A stretch of DNA of 64,000 bases from Alphaproteobacteria bacterium (GTDB taxonomy: Bacteria; Pseudomonadota; Alphaproteobacteria; TMED109), in contig JAJDYI010000026.1 in assembly GCA_022825235.1 (NCBI GenBank), forward strand, positions 23,501 through 87,500, in the 5' to 3' direction. This document shows, piece by piece, positions 36,012-48,817 of the stretch. Positions within the stretch are counted from its first letter, which is position 1. Every line of letters starts with the position of its first letter. The translations under genes were made by a program, and so were the position numbers. The notes beneath the pieces are model-generated. The model did not search any database and was not told the DNA's origin. It worked only from the letters and a program-made list of their open reading frames with translations.

Positions 36012-36886
36012 TGGCAATTCTCGTGAACAGCCGGACCCGGGTCATCTGCCAGGGCTTCACGGGCGCCCAGGGGACCTTCCATTCGGAACAGGCGATTGCC
36101 TATGGCACCCGGATGGTCGGCGGCGTGACGCCGGGCAAGGGGGGCGGCACGCACCTCGGGCTGCCGGTGTTCGATACGGTCCGCGAGGCCGTCGCCGAGA
36201 CCGGTGCCGACGCGACCGTGATCTACGTGCCGCCGCCGTTCGCGGCGGATGCGATCCTGGAAGCCGCGGACGCCGGGGTGGCGCTGGCCGTGTGCATCAC
36301 GGAAGGCATCCCCGTCCTCGACATGGTGCGGGTCCGGCGGGTGCTGGAAGGGTCGGGCACCCGTCTGGTGGGCCCGAACTGCCCGGGGGTGATCACCCCG
36401 GGGGCCTGCAAGATCGGCATCATGCCGGGGCACATCCACCTGCCCGGCAGTGTCGGCATCGTGTCGCGTTCCGGCACCCTGACCTATGAAGCCGTTGCCC
36501 AGACGACGGCGGCGGGACTCGGGCAGTCCACCTGCGTCGGGATCGGCGGCGATCCGGTTCCCGGGACCTCGTTCGTGGACGTCCTCGAGGCGTTCGTCGC
36601 GGATGACGCCACGCATTCGATCGTGCTCATCGGCGAGATCGGCGGGGTCGCGGAGGAGGAAGCCGCCGAGTTCCTCCGGAGTGCCGGCAGCGACAAGCCG
36701 GTCGTCGCGTTCATTGCCGGGCGGGCGGCACCGCCCGGCCGCCGGATGGGACATGCCGGCGCCATCATCGCCGGCGGGTCGGGTGGCGCGGACGCGAAGA
36801 TCGAGGCGCTTCGCGAGGCGGGGGTCTCGGTGGTGGATTCGCCCGCCGAAATCGGTGCCACCATGGCACGTGTCGCTGCCAGTTAA
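36011..36886 (+). CDS. sucD: Succinyl-CoA synthetase alpha subunit
   Basis: The CoA-binding, histidine-phosphorylated subunit, 291 residues. [18 protein letters not shown] is the CoA-binding start, [20 protein letters not shown] a family signature, and [14 protein letters not shown] carries the phospho-His. The ATG at 36011 shares a base with the sucC TGA (TGATG). It completes the succinyl-CoA ligase complex that takes the product of the following 2-oxoglutarate dehydrogenase genes. Confidence 0.96.
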
Positions 36887-36928
36887 CGGGTGCGGGGCAC
36901 CCGCGCCCGCCCAGAGGAGAGGGTCAGC

Positions 36929-39736
<2,808 letters not shown>

Positions 39737-39748
39737 CGGGGATCCGCT

Positions 39749-41326
39749 ATGGCCATCGACGTCGTCGTTCCCGCCCTGGGTGAATCGATCAGCGAAGCCA
39801 CGGTCCTGAACTGGCGCAAGAACCCGGGCGATCCGGTGGCCCGGAACGAGATCCTGGTCGAACTCGAAACCGACAAGGTGACGGTAGAGGTGGAGGCGCC
39901 GGAAGACGGCGTCCTGCTCGAGATCTCGGCCGGTGACGGCGACGACGTGGAGGTGGGCGCGGTGATCGCCCGGATCAGCGCGGCGGACGCATCACCGGGC
40001 AAGTCGCCGGAGACCGCTGTGTTGGCCGTCCCGCAGCCAGCAGCCCCCGCCGCAGCGGCCGCCGACTCCGAACTGGAAGTGGCCACCGAAGCACCGGTCC
40101 CCGATGATTCCGGGGACGATCCGGCCGCGGCCGCCACCCTGGACCGCCCGGACCCGTCCGGGCCCGCCGGGGACCAGGCTCGCACCGAGGATCCCGCTCC
40201 GCCCGCGGCGGCCGAAGGACCGGCACCGGAGCCGTCGCCGCCACTTCCGGACCCGGCGCAGGTGCGCCGCAGCGGTCAGGGCGACCGCATCACCGCCGAC
40301 GATCTCAGGGAGTTCCTGGGCGCTCCGGATCGGCCCCTGTCCCCGGCGGCGCGCCGGGCGGCGCGCGAGCATGCGGTCGATCCCGCCGCCATCACGCCGA
40401 CGGGTCCAGGCGGGCGGATCCTGAAGGCTGACGTGTTGGCAGCGGCCGGCGACGCGCCCGCCCCCGGTCCACTCCCCGGGGCGGAGCCGGTGCCCGCGCC
40501 GGTTGACGGCGGGCCCGCTGCGCCGCCGGCGCCAGTCACGGCCGCACTGGAACCCGCCGGCGAGGCCGGCGGCCCGTCCGGTCCGGAGGCCCCCCCTTTG
40601 GCAGGGTCCCCGGCCGCGCTCGCTTCGGCGGACACGCGGCGGGTTCCGATGTCGAGGCTCCGCCGCCGGTTGGCGGAGCGTCTGAAGGAAGCGCAGAACA
40701 CGGCCGCCATGCTGACCACGTACAACGAGGTCGACATGGGTCCAGTGATGGATCTGCGAAAGGCGAGCGGCCCGGCGTTCGAGCAACGGCACGGGGTACG
40801 GCTGGGACTGATGTCGTTCTTTGTGAAGGCCAGCGTGTCGGCGCTGCGGACAGTGCCCGAGGTCAACGCCGAAATCGACGGTACCGATATCGTCTACAAG
40901 GACTTCTACGACATCGGGGTGGCCGTGAATACCGACCGGGGGCTCGTCGTGCCGGTCATCCGGGAGGCCGATCGCAAGGGGTTCGCCGATATCGAGCGGG
41001 AGATCCGCAGGTTCAGCGAGCGTGCCCGTGCCGGGGCGCTGGAAGCGCATGAGCTCGAGGGCGGCACGTTCACGGTGTCGAACGGCGGCGTCTATGGTTC
41101 GCTGATGTCGGCACCGATCCTCAATCCGCCGCAGTCGGGCATTCTCGGCCTGCACCGGATCCAGGACCGGCCGGTGGCCCGTGCCGGGCAGGTGGTCATC
41201 CGGCCGATGATGTACCTGGCGTTGTCGTACGATCATCGGATCGTGGACGGCAAGGGCGCGGTCACGTTCCTGGTACATCTTCGCGACCTGCTCGAGCAGC
41301 CGGCGGCGCTCGCGCTCGATACCTGA
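39749..41326 (+). CDS. sucB: 2-oxoglutarate dehydrogenase E2 component (dihydrolipoyl succinyltransferase)
   Basis: The core of the 2-oxoglutarate dehydrogenase complex, 525 residues. The lipoyl domain (about 1-80) has the lipoylated Lys in [17 protein letters not shown]. An unusually long Ala/Pro-rich linker (about 90-165) leads to the E3-binding domain ([27 protein letters not shown]), and a second linker (about 235-300) leads to the catalytic domain. The catalytic His/Asp motif is [17 protein letters not shown]. coli SucB is about 405 residues, and the extra length is almost all linker. The ATG at 39749 lies 12 bases after sucA. Confidence 0.95.
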   Translation: MAIDVVVPALGESISEATVLNWRKNPGDPVARNEILVELETDKVTVEVEAPEDGVLLEISAGDGDDVEVGAVIARISAADASPGKSPETAVLAVPQPAAPAAAAADSELEVATEAPVPDDSGDDPAAAATLDRPDPSGPAGDQARTEDPAPPAAAEGPAPEPSPPLPDPAQVRRSGQGDRITADDLREFLGAPDRPLSPAARRAAREHAVDPAAITPTGPGGRILKADVLAAAGDAPAPGPLPGAEPVPAPVDGGPAAPPAPVTAALEPAGEAGGPSGPEAPPLAGSPAALASADTRRVPMSRLRRRLAERLKEAQNTAAMLTTYNEVDMGPVMDLRKASGPAFEQRHGVRLGLMSFFVKASVSALRTVPEVNAEIDGTDIVYKDFYDIGVAVNTDRGLVVPVIREADRKGFADIEREIRRFSERARAGALEAHELEGGTFTVSNGGVYGSLMSAPILNPPQSGILGLHRIQDRPVARAGQVVIRPMMYLALSYDHRIVDGKGAVTFLVHLRDLLEQPAALALDT

Positions 41327-41327
41327 C

Positions 41328-42725
41328 ATGCCCCAGCACGATCTGATCGTGATCGGCGGCGGCCCCGGCGGCTACGTCGCGGCCATCCGGGCCGCCCAGC
41401 TCGGTCTCGACGCGGCCTGCGTGGACGCGCGGGCGGCACTTGGCGGTACCTGCCTGAACGTCGGCTGCATCCCGTCGAAGACCCTTCTCCACAGCTCGCA
41501 TCTGTTCGCAGAAGCGGGCGGGCTCGGCGCCCGCGGCATCCGAACGGGACCGGTGGAGCTCGACCTGGCCGCGATGATGGCGGACAAGGACGACGCCGTG
41601 CGTGCGCTCACCGGGGGGATCGATCAGCTCTTCCGGAAGTACGGAGTCAGCCGCTACGAGGGAACGGCGAGACTGGCCGGCGACGGCCGCGTGATCGTCG
41701 ACGGGAAGGACGCCGGCGAATTCGCCGCCGAGCACATCGTCATCGCCAGCGGCTCGGATCCCAGCCCGCTGGCCGGCGCGGATGTGGACGAGGACCGGAT
41801 CGTGTCCTCAACGGGCGCACTCACCTTTGCGGAAGTCCCGGACACCTTGATCGTCGTGGGTGCCGGGTACATCGGTCTCGAGCTGGGCTCGGTCTGGCGG
41901 CGCCTGGGCTCCAGCGTGACGGTGGTCGAGTTCCTCGACCGGATCGTGCCCGCCATGGATCAGGAAATCGCCCGCCGGTTCCACCGGGCGCTGGCCGGGC
42001 AGGGGCTCGCGTTCCGGCTCGGTTCGAAGATCACGTCGGCACGCGTGTCCGCCGACGGCGTCACGCTCGGCGTCGAGCCCGCTGCGGGCGGTGATGCCGA
42101 GACGTTGCGGGCGGACCGCGTCCTGGTCGCGACAGGCCGGAGACCCCGGACGGACGATCTCGGGCTTGTGTCAGCGGGCGTCGACCTGGACACGGAGGGC
42201 CGAATCCGGGTGGATGAACGCTATCGGACATCCGTTGCCGGCGTCTACGCGATCGGAGATGTCACCGCGGGACCCATGCTGGCCCACAAGGCCAGCCAGG
42301 AAGGTCATGCGCTGGCGGAATTGCTTGCCGGACACACGGCCAGCGTCAACTACGGGGCAATTCCATCGGTCGTGTACACGGAACCCGAGGTGGCCTGGGT
42401 CGGGGCCACGGAAGATGAACTCAAGGAGCATGGAACCGCCTACAAGAAGGGGCGTTTTCCATTCACCGCCAATGCACGCGGCCGCACCACGGGGCAGACC
42501 GAGGGCATGGTGAAGATCCTCTCGCACGGGGACACGGACCGGATTCTCGGTGTGCACATCATCGGTGCATCGGCCGGGGAGCTGATCGGCGAAGCCGTGC
42601 TGGCCATCGAACTGGGGGCGTCTGCGGAGGATCTGGCGCTGACCTGCCACGCGCATCCGACGCTTTCCGAATCCGTTCGTGAGGCTGCCGCTGCCGCTGC
42701 CTACGGCAAGGCCCTGCACGCCTAG
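41328..42725 (+). CDS. lpdA: Dihydrolipoyl dehydrogenase (E3)
   Basis: The FAD-dependent disulfide oxidoreductase that reoxidises the lipoyl group, 465 residues. The N-terminal FAD loop is LIVIGGGPGGYVAAIRAAQLG. The redox disulfide is GGTCLNVGCIPSK. The NAD-binding loop is LIVVGAGYIGLELGSVW, and the C-terminal catalytic His-Glu is in CHAHPTLSESV. It starts one base after the sucB stop, so it is the last gene of the TCA operon and the dedicated E3 for the 2-oxoglutarate complex. Confidence 0.96.
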   Translation: MPQHDLIVIGGGPGGYVAAIRAAQLGLDAACVDARAALGGTCLNVGCIPSKTLLHSSHLFAEAGGLGARGIRTGPVELDLAAMMADKDDAVRALTGGIDQLFRKYGVSRYEGTARLAGDGRVIVDGKDAGEFAAEHIVIASGSDPSPLAGADVDEDRIVSSTGALTFAEVPDTLIVVGAGYIGLELGSVWRRLGSSVTVVEFLDRIVPAMDQEIARRFHRALAGQGLAFRLGSKITSARVSADGVTLGVEPAAGGDAETLRADRVLVATGRRPRTDDLGLVSAGVDLDTEGRIRVDERYRTSVAGVYAIGDVTAGPMLAHKASQEGHALAELLAGHTASVNYGAIPSVVYTEPEVAWVGATEDELKEHGTAYKKGRFPFTANARGRTTGQTEGMVKILSHGDTDRILGVHIIGASAGELIGEAVLAIELGASAEDLALTCHAHPTLSESVREAAAAAAYGKALHA

Positions 42726-42846
42726 ACGATCGGGCCCGCGCGCCGAGCGTCCCGCCGGGGGGTCCGGACCGCGCGCCGGTAGCGTTGGTGGGTCGAACAC
42801 GGCCGAATGCGGGCCCGAAGCTACCGGATAAACGAGAGCCCACGCC

Positions 42847-43605
42847 ATGCGACGCCTCGAAGAAAAGGTCGCGGTGATCACCGGAGCAGGCCATGGCATC
42901 GGTGCTGCCATTGCCCGCGCGTTCGCCGCCGAGGGCGCGGCCGTGCAGTGCCTGGACGTCGACCCTGCTGCGGCAGGCGCGGTTGCGGCCGAGCTTATCG
43001 ACGCGGGCGGGCGGGCCCTGGCCGGGGCCTGCGATGTCCGCGATTCCGAATCGGTGGACGCAGGCGTCTCGGCTGCGGTCGCTGCGTTCGGCCGGCTCGA
43101 TGTCGTGGTGGCCAATGCAGCCACGGATACGCCGCGGGTCACCGTCGACGCGTTGTCGCTGGACGACTGGCGCGACGCCCTCGACGTGAATCTCACGGGC
43201 GCGTTCCTGCTGTGCAAGCACGCCTTGCCGCGGTTGCGCGCGCAGGGAGCCGGTTCGATCATTCTCCTGGCGTCGCAGATGGGTCGGGTTGCCGACCGCG
43301 GACAGGCTGCCTACTGCGCGACCAAGGGGGCCGTCGTGCAGCTGGCGAAGGTCATGGCCATCGATCACGCCGGAGAGGGCATTCGCGTCAATGCCCTCTC
43401 CCCCGGGGGCACGGCCACCGGGCGGCTGGCGCGGCGGTTCGGGACACTGGAGCGAGCGGAAGCGGAGTGGGGCCGGGTGCACCCGGTTGGCCGGCTTGCC
43501 CGACCGGAGGAGATCGCCCGGGCCGCGGTGTTCCTGGCGAGTGACGAATCGTCGTTCATGACGGGCGCCGACCTCCTGATCGACGGGGGGTACAGCGCCA
43601 GGTGA
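42847..43605 (+). CDS. Short-chain dehydrogenase/reductase (classical SDR)
   Basis: A 252-residue classical SDR, NAD(P)-dependent oxidoreductase of unknown substrate. The cofactor loop is ITGAGHGIGAAIARAF, the NNAG position reads VVANAAT, catalytic Ser is in ILLASQMG and catalytic Tyr-Lys in AYCATKGAV. The acidic residue at the end of strand 2 (CLDVDP) suggests NAD preference. The C-terminal FMTGADLLIDGGYSAR is typical. It follows lpdA by 121 bases and is probably independent of that operon. Confidence 0.9.
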   Translation: MRRLEEKVAVITGAGHGIGAAIARAFAAEGAAVQCLDVDPAAAGAVAAELIDAGGRALAGACDVRDSESVDAGVSAAVAAFGRLDVVVANAATDTPRVTVDALSLDDWRDALDVNLTGAFLLCKHALPRLRAQGAGSIILLASQMGRVADRGQAAYCATKGAVVQLAKVMAIDHAGEGIRVNALSPGGTATGRLARRFGTLERAEAEWGRVHPVGRLARPEEIARAAVFLASDESSFMTGADLLIDGGYSAR

Positions 43606-43723
43606 GTTCCCGCCGGGGCGGTGTTCCGTCGTCGCGCCCCGCGTGCCTTGGCGGTCTCGGGATGTCGTGGCGCCGGCCGCCCGGCGACCTGGCGGACTCG
43701 CGTCGTCTCCCGCCGCAATCAGG

Positions 43724-44674
43724 TCAGCGCCTGGCCCTGGGATGCGTGCGTTCGAAGGTCGCGCGCAGTTGCGGGTCGGCGACTTCGGTATAGCGTTGCG
43801 TGGTGGAAAGGCGGGCGTGGCCCAGCAGTTCCTGCAGGACCCGTAGGTCGCTGCCCCCCTCGAGCAGGTGCGTCGCGAAGCTGTGCCGGAGCGCGTGCGG
43901 CGTGGCCGTGTCGGGTAGTCCCAGCTGCGCGCGGATCTCCTGCAGGCGCCGCTGCACCGCCCGGGCGCCCAGGCGCCGTCCGCGCGCGCCGAGGAACAGC
44001 GGATCGCCCGGGGCCCCGTCAGGCGCCGCTGCTAGGTAGCGCTCGATGCCCTCGCGCACCGGGGCCAGCAGCGGGACCAGGCGTTCCTTCTCGCCCTTCC
44101 CGCGAATGTGCAGGACATCACGGCTCCGGCCGACATCGGACCGATTGAGCGAGAGCGCTTCGTTGATGCGGAGTCCCGCCCCGTACAGGAGCAGGAGGAT
44201 GGCCTGGTCCCGCAGGGCCTGCCAGCCGTCGGCGGGGGCTGCCGAGGCATCGATGACGGCCCGGACCTGATCGATACCGAGCGGTCGCGGCGCGCGCTTG
44301 GGCACGCGGGCCGGGCGGAGCGTGCGGAGGCCGACGCGCTCGAGTCCGTGATGGCGGGCGAGATGCACGAGAAACCCCAGCACGCTGGACCGCGCGCGCG
44401 CGACGCTGGCGGGCGCCAGCGGCCGGGGCGGCCGCATCAGGTATGCAAGCCAGGCGCGATAGTCCGCGGGTGCGAGCGTGTCCAGCACCGCCAGGCTGAC
44501 GATCTCGCCGGTGTGTTCCGCCACGAACCGGAGGAATCGTGTGATGTCGTGGCGGTATGCGCTGACCGTGTGGTCGGAGAGCCGGCGTTCGCGGTGCAGA
44601 TGGGCCAGGTACCCGCGCAAGCCGTCGACCACCGGCTCGGCGATGCCGTCCATCGGGTTCGCGCGTCCCGACAT
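43724..44674 (-). CDS. xerC: Tyrosine recombinase XerC-like
   Basis: A 316-residue site-specific recombinase that would act with XerD at the chromosomal dif site to resolve dimers. The N-terminal SAM-like DNA-binding domain ([29 protein letters not shown]) precedes the catalytic domain. Active-site residues are visible: Arg in [10 protein letters not shown], Lys in [17 protein letters not shown] (His-x-x-Arg), His in LGHARLS and the nucleophile Tyr in TTQRYTEV. Proximity to priA and the aldolase is typical of alphaproteobacterial xerC, so it is housekeeping rather than a phage integrase. The ATG at 44674 is chosen ([10 protein letters not shown]). Confidence 0.92.
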   Translation of the reverse strand: MSGRANPMDGIAEPVVDGLRGYLAHLHRERRLSDHTVSAYRHDITRFLRFVAEHTGEIVSLAVLDTLAPADYRAWLAYLMRPPRPLAPASVARARSSVLGFLVHLARHHGLERVGLRTLRPARVPKRAPRPLGIDQVRAVIDASAAPADGWQALRDQAILLLLYGAGLRINEALSLNRSDVGRSRDVLHIRGKGEKERLVPLLAPVREGIERYLAAAPDGAPGDPLFLGARGRRLGARAVQRRLQEIRAQLGLPDTATPHALRHSFATHLLEGGSDLRVLQELLGHARLSTTQRYTEVADPQLRATFERTHPRARR

Positions 44675-44748
44675 CAGTCGATGGCTCCGGCGGGGGGAGA
44701 GGGGGTCAAGCTGCCCGCCGGGCACCGCATGGATCCGTCCGTCTGACG

Positions 44749-45417
44749 CTATCCCCCGGCCGCCGCCTGGGCCTTCTCCCAGTCCGCGAGGAATGCGACC
44801 AGACCCTTGTCGGTCAGCGGATGCGCGACCAGCTGCCGGATCACGCCGGGTGGCAGCGTCGCGGCATCGGCGCCCAGCCTCGCCGCTTCAAGCACGTGTC
44901 CGGGACCACGGACCGATGCCACCAGAACTTCGGTCTTGAGCGTCCGCGGGTAGGATCGGTAGATGTCGACGACGTCACGGATCAGTGCCATCCCGTTCTG
45001 GCCGATGTCGTCGAGGCGGCCGACGAACGGGGAGACGAACCGAGCACCCGCCTTCGCTGCCAGCAATGCCTGCGGCGCCGAGAAGCAGAGGGTGACATTG
45101 ACGTCGATCGGGTCGTCCTGGCCGGCGAGGATGTGGCAGGCGCGAAGCCCGTCCCACGTCAGCGGCACCTTGACCACGACGTTGGGGGCGATGCCTGCGA
45201 GTTCGCGACCCTGTTTCACCATGCCGTCGCACGAGGTCTCCGTGACTTCGGCGGATACCGGACCGGGCACCAGTCGGGTAATCTCCGTGATGACGTCCCT
45301 GATGTTCCGTCCGGTTCGCGCCACCAGGGAGGGGTTGGTGGTCACCCCGTCCACCAGCCCGGTGGCGGCCAATTCAGCAATCTGGCCTGTATCAGCGGTG
45401 TCGACGAACAGTTGCAT
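44749..45417 (-). CDS. fsa: Transaldolase-like fructose-6-phosphate aldolase
   Basis: A 222-residue small class I aldolase of the transaldolase 3B/FSA family. Landmarks are [29 protein letters not shown], the Schiff-base Lys in [12 protein letters not shown], and [34 protein letters not shown]. It may act as a transaldolase in the pentose phosphate pathway or as a fructose-6-phosphate aldolase; sequence alone does not settle it. The ATG at 45417 is divergent from priA. xerC follows on the same strand 74 bases later. Confidence 0.92.
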   Translation of the reverse strand: MQLFVDTADTGQIAELAATGLVDGVTTNPSLVARTGRNIRDVITEITRLVPGPVSAEVTETSCDGMVKQGRELAGIAPNVVVKVPLTWDGLRACHILAGQDDPIDVNVTLCFSAPQALLAAKAGARFVSPFVGRLDDIGQNGMALIRDVVDIYRSYPRTLKTEVLVASVRGPGHVLEAARLGADAATLPPGVIRQLVAHPLTDKGLVAFLADWEKAQAAAGG

Positions 45418-45530
45418 GCGCGCACTCCCGTCCAGGAACGGATCAGTGCCGGAGGCCGGCGGTCTTGGCCAAGTCTAGCCGTTCGGCCGGGTCAAATCGC
45501 TTGCCCCGGGAACCCGCAGACAGCACCCCG

Positions 45531-47705
45531 ATGTCGGACCGGCGTGTCGGCCGGGTGGCCGTCCTGCTGCCCCGGCCGTTGTCGAGGACTTTCGATTACC
45601 GCGTTGATCGCCCGGTGCCGGCGGGCACCTACGTGTCGGTGCCGTTCGGGAAACGCATCGAGGTGGGCGTGGTATGGGGCGCGGCCGCGGGTGAGGTGCC
45701 CGAGAGCCAGCTCCGGAACGTCCTTGCTGTCTCCGACCTGCCGCCGATGACGCCCCGTCTGCGTGAGCTGCTGGGATGGGTGGCTTCGTATGCGATGGCG
45801 CCGCTGGGCAGCGTGCTCAAGATGGCGATTCCGGTCGCTGGTGCGCTCATGCCGGCCCGGGCGGCCACCGGTTACCGGCTGGCGGAACCCCGGCCGGAGG
45901 GAGCCAGGCTGACCCCGGCGCGCCAGCGGGTGCTTGAGGTCCTGGCGGGCGCGGGCAGCGCGATGGCCGGAAGCGCGGTTCAGCGCGAAGCGCGCGTGAG
46001 TGCGGCAACGGTGCAGCGGATGCACCGGGCGGGATTCCTGGCTCCGGAACCGCTGGCGGCGGCGACGCTGCCGGGGGCGCCGTACGCCGGCGCCGGACCG
46101 GAGCTGAGCGCGGCACAGCGCCGCGCGGCCGGAACGATCGTTCGGCGGGTCCAGGCGCGAGATGCCCGGCCGGTGCTGCTGGGCGGCGTGACGGGCTCCG
46201 GCAAGACCGAGGTCTATTTCGAGGCCGTGGCTGCGTGCCTCGCGAGCGGTCGCCAGGTCCTGGTCCTCCTCCCCGAGATCGCGCTCGGACCGCAATGGCT
46301 GGCGCGGTTCGAGGCACGCTTCGGCACGGCGCCGGCGCGCTGGCATTCCGCCGTCCCCGGCAGCGAGCGTCGCCGCACTTGGCGGGGCGTGGCCGCCGGC
46401 ACGGTGCCGGTGGTCGTGGGCGCGCGATCCGCCCTGTTCCTGCCCTTCCCGTCGCTCGGGCTGATCGTGGTCGACGAGGAACACGACGCCTCCTACAAGC
46501 AGGAGGATGGCGTGACCTACAACGCGCGCGACATGGCAGTCGTCCGTGCCGCCAAGGAGGGTGCGGCGATTGTCCTGGCCTCCGCCACGCCCTCGCTGGA
46601 GACGCATGTGAATGCGTGCGAGGGACGCTACCACGCGCTGGCGCTGCCGCGCCGGTACGGTGGCGCGGAGCTTCCCGACATCGAGGCGGTGGACCTCCGC
46701 GAGCACCGGCCGGAGGCAGGATCGTGGCTGAGCGGGCCCCTCGTCGACGCCGTGGCGACGGCGCTTGAGCGCGGCGAGCAGGCGCTCCTGTTTCTCAACC
46801 GACGGGGGTACGCCCCCCTCACCGTCTGCCGGACGTGCGGCGGGCGGATCGGTTGCACCGCCTGCTCCACCTGGCTGGTGGAGCACCGCCGCAACGGGGT
46901 GCTGGCCTGTCACCACTGTGGCCATCGGATCCCGGTGCCCGAGGTGTGCCCCACGTGCGGCGTCGCGGATTCGCTGACCGCCTGCGGCCCGGGCGTGGAG
47001 CGCATCGAGGCCGAGTTGCGCCGCCGGTTTCCGGCCGTCGACCCGGCGGTGATGACCAGCGACACCATGCGGGGGCCGGCGGACGTGGCGCGGCTGGTGC
47101 GGAGCATGGAGGCGGGCACCACCCGGATCCTCGTGGGGACCCAGATGGCGGCCAAGGGGCACCATTTCCCGAGGTTGACAGTCGTCGGGGTGGTGGACGC
47201 GGACCTGGGGCTGGGGGGCGCCGATCTGCGGGCCGGCGAGCGCACGTACCAGCTGCTGACGCAGGTCGCCGGCCGGGCCGGCCGGGCCGACCTGCGCGGG
47301 CGCGTGCTGATGCAGACATGGGAGCCGGCGCATCCGGTGATGCAAGCGTTCCTGCGCGGCGACGGCCCCGGTTTTCTGCAAATGGAGGCGGCGGCCCGGG
47401 CGGAGGCGCGGATGCCGCCGTACGGGCGGCTCGTGGCCCTGGTCCTGACGGCGCGGGATTCATCGACCCTGGAGCGCTTCGGCCGCGCACTCGCCCGCGT
47501 CGTGCCGCCGCAGGAGGGGGTGGAGGTGTTCGGTCCGGCGCCGGCCCCGCTCGGGCGGATCCGCGGACGGTACCGGGCCCGGTTCCTCGTGCGCGGAGGC
47601 CGGGACCGGCGCCTGCAGGCCTACGTGCGGACCTGGCTGGGGTCAGTCCGGGTACCGGCGCAGGTCCGGATCAAGGTGGACGTCGATCCCTACAGCTTCC
47701 TGTAG
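45531..47705 (+). CDS. priA: Primosomal protein N' (replication restart helicase PriA)
   Basis: A 724-residue superfamily 2 helicase that reloads the replisome at collapsed forks. The N-terminal 3'-end-binding domain (VAVLLPRPLSRTFDYRV, PAGTYVSVPFGKR) comes first. The helicase core has GGVTGSGKTEVYFEA (Walker A), LIVVDEEHDASYKQEDG (DEEH box) and SATPSLET. Zinc-binding cysteines are in CRTCGGRIGCTAC and CHHCGHRIPVPEVCPTCG. Motif VI is QVAGRAGRADLRG. The ATG at 45531 gives a family-like N-terminus. It stands alone between fsa and the convergent catabolic cassette. Confidence 0.95.
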   Translation: MSDRRVGRVAVLLPRPLSRTFDYRVDRPVPAGTYVSVPFGKRIEVGVVWGAAAGEVPESQLRNVLAVSDLPPMTPRLRELLGWVASYAMAPLGSVLKMAIPVAGALMPARAATGYRLAEPRPEGARLTPARQRVLEVLAGAGSAMAGSAVQREARVSAATVQRMHRAGFLAPEPLAAATLPGAPYAGAGPELSAAQRRAAGTIVRRVQARDARPVLLGGVTGSGKTEVYFEAVAACLASGRQVLVLLPEIALGPQWLARFEARFGTAPARWHSAVPGSERRRTWRGVAAGTVPVVVGARSALFLPFPSLGLIVVDEEHDASYKQEDGVTYNARDMAVVRAAKEGAAIVLASATPSLETHVNACEGRYHALALPRRYGGAELPDIEAVDLREHRPEAGSWLSGPLVDAVATALERGEQALLFLNRRGYAPLTVCRTCGGRIGCTACSTWLVEHRRNGVLACHHCGHRIPVPEVCPTCGVADSLTACGPGVERIEAELRRRFPAVDPAVMTSDTMRGPADVARLVRSMEAGTTRILVGTQMAAKGHHFPRLTVVGVVDADLGLGGADLRAGERTYQLLTQVAGRAGRADLRGRVLMQTWEPAHPVMQAFLRGDGPGFLQMEAAARAEARMPPYGRLVALVLTARDSSTLERFGRALARVVPPQEGVEVFGPAPAPLGRIRGRYRARFLVRGGRDRRLQAYVRTWLGSVRVPAQVRIKVDVDPYSFL

Positions 47706-47722
47706 CCCGATCTGGCGCGCGG

Positions 47723-48817
47723 TCAGTCGGTCCGGTAGCGGGCCAGCAACTCGGGATCCGGGTCGCAACCCAGACCCGGTTCATCGGGAAGCTCCAGGCG
47801 TCCGTTCCGGTCGGGCACCGTCCGGCCCCCGAACAGATCCGCCTCGAGGTCGACATAGAGGCGTTCCACGTAGGCTTCGGGGGCCTTGGTTGCGATCAGG
47901 TGGAGGCTCGCGAGAAAACCGGGCCCGAAGTACGGGGAATGCGGCGCCACCGCGGTGTCGGCGGCGTGGGTCGCCTCGCACACGGCCGCGAATTCCGCGA
48001 CGCCCCCGACCTTGGTCACGCTCGGCTGTGTGTAGTCAACGGCCCGCGCGTCCAGCATGTGCTGGAACTGCCAGACGGTGCACAGGTTCTCGCCCGATGC
48101 CAGGGGCAGCCTGGCGTCGCGGGTCTCGGCCAGCAGCGGGAAATTCTCGGGCGGCCAGACCGGCTCCTCGAGCCAGAGCAGGTCGGCGTCCTGCAGGGGG
48201 CCAACGAGGTCACCGAGATCGTCCTCCCGCCAGCTGCAGTTGACATCGACCATCAGCGGGGTCTCGGCGCCAATGGCGTCCCGCGCGGCGAGGATCGGCG
48301 CCAGCGTGTCCTCGTGCAGCTTGATCCGGCCGTACCCGGCATCGCGGGCGGCGGCGGACACGTCCGCGGTCACCTTGGGATCGATGTACTTGAACAGGCT
48401 CGCATAGCACGGGAGTGAGGTGCTGCTCGTCCCGCCGAGCAGCGCGTGGAGCGGCTTGCCGGCCCGCTTGCCGGCGATGTCCCACAGCGCGATTTCCAGT
48501 CCAGACAGCGCGAACAGGGTGACGCCGTAGCGCCCGAACAGGTGAAAGATCACCTGGAGACGGTCCATGGTGCCGGCGATGTCGTCGGCCGGCAGCCCCG
48601 TCGCATGGGGTGCGACCATGGTCTCGAGCGCCGTCCGGACGGCCGGAATGCAGTTGTATCCGAAGCTTTCCCCCCAGCCGACGATCCCGTCGTCTGTTTC
48701 GACCCGCACGAGCAGGCAGGCGAGGGTGTTCCAGGTTTCCCCGCCGAAGCCGCTCGGCGGTCCGGCCTGGGTGAAGGGGACGTCGACGGTGACGGCTTCG
48801 ACCGATGCAATCTTCAT
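47723..48817 (-). CDS. Enolase-superfamily (MR/MLE) acid-sugar dehydratase-like enzyme
   Basis: A 364-residue mandelate racemase/muconate lactonizing enzyme-type protein, probably dehydrating a sugar acid to a 2-keto-3-deoxy acid. Barrel signatures are GYGRIKLHED (Lys, with His two after it), MVDVNCSW (metal Asp), WLEEPVWPPE (metal Glu), ASGENL (metal Glu) and VAPHSPYFGPG (catalytic His). It differs from the MR enzyme at 2 kb in the last motif. The ATG at 48817 overlaps the aldolase stop by four bases (ATGA). It is the third gene of a coupled SDR, aldolase, dehydratase run, which points to an acid-sugar breakdown route. Confidence 0.88.
   Translation of the reverse strand: MKIASVEAVTVDVPFTQAGPPSGFGGETWNTLACLLVRVETDDGIVGWGESFGYNCIPAVRTALETMVAPHATGLPADDIAGTMDRLQVIFHLFGRYGVTLFALSGLEIALWDIAGKRAGKPLHALLGGTSSTSLPCYASLFKYIDPKVTADVSAAARDAGYGRIKLHEDTLAPILAARDAIGAETPLMVDVNCSWREDDLGDLVGPLQDADLLWLEEPVWPPENFPLLAETRDARLPLASGENLCTVWQFQHMLDARAVDYTQPSVTKVGGVAEFAAVCEATHAADTAVAPHSPYFGPGFLASLHLIATKAPEAYVERLYVDLEADLFGGRTVPDRNGRLELPDEPGLGCDPDPELLARYRTD

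Noticed and set aside
39992..41329. A 445-codon minus-strand frame opposite sucB
   Set aside because: It mirrors the Ala/Pro-rich linker codons of sucB and matches no family; the sense-strand enzyme has all its motifs.
43724..44674. The tyrosine recombinase as a sign of a prophage or integrative element
   Set aside because: It sits with fsa and priA, usual alphaproteobacterial neighbours of xerC, with no attachment repeats, phage genes or composition change.
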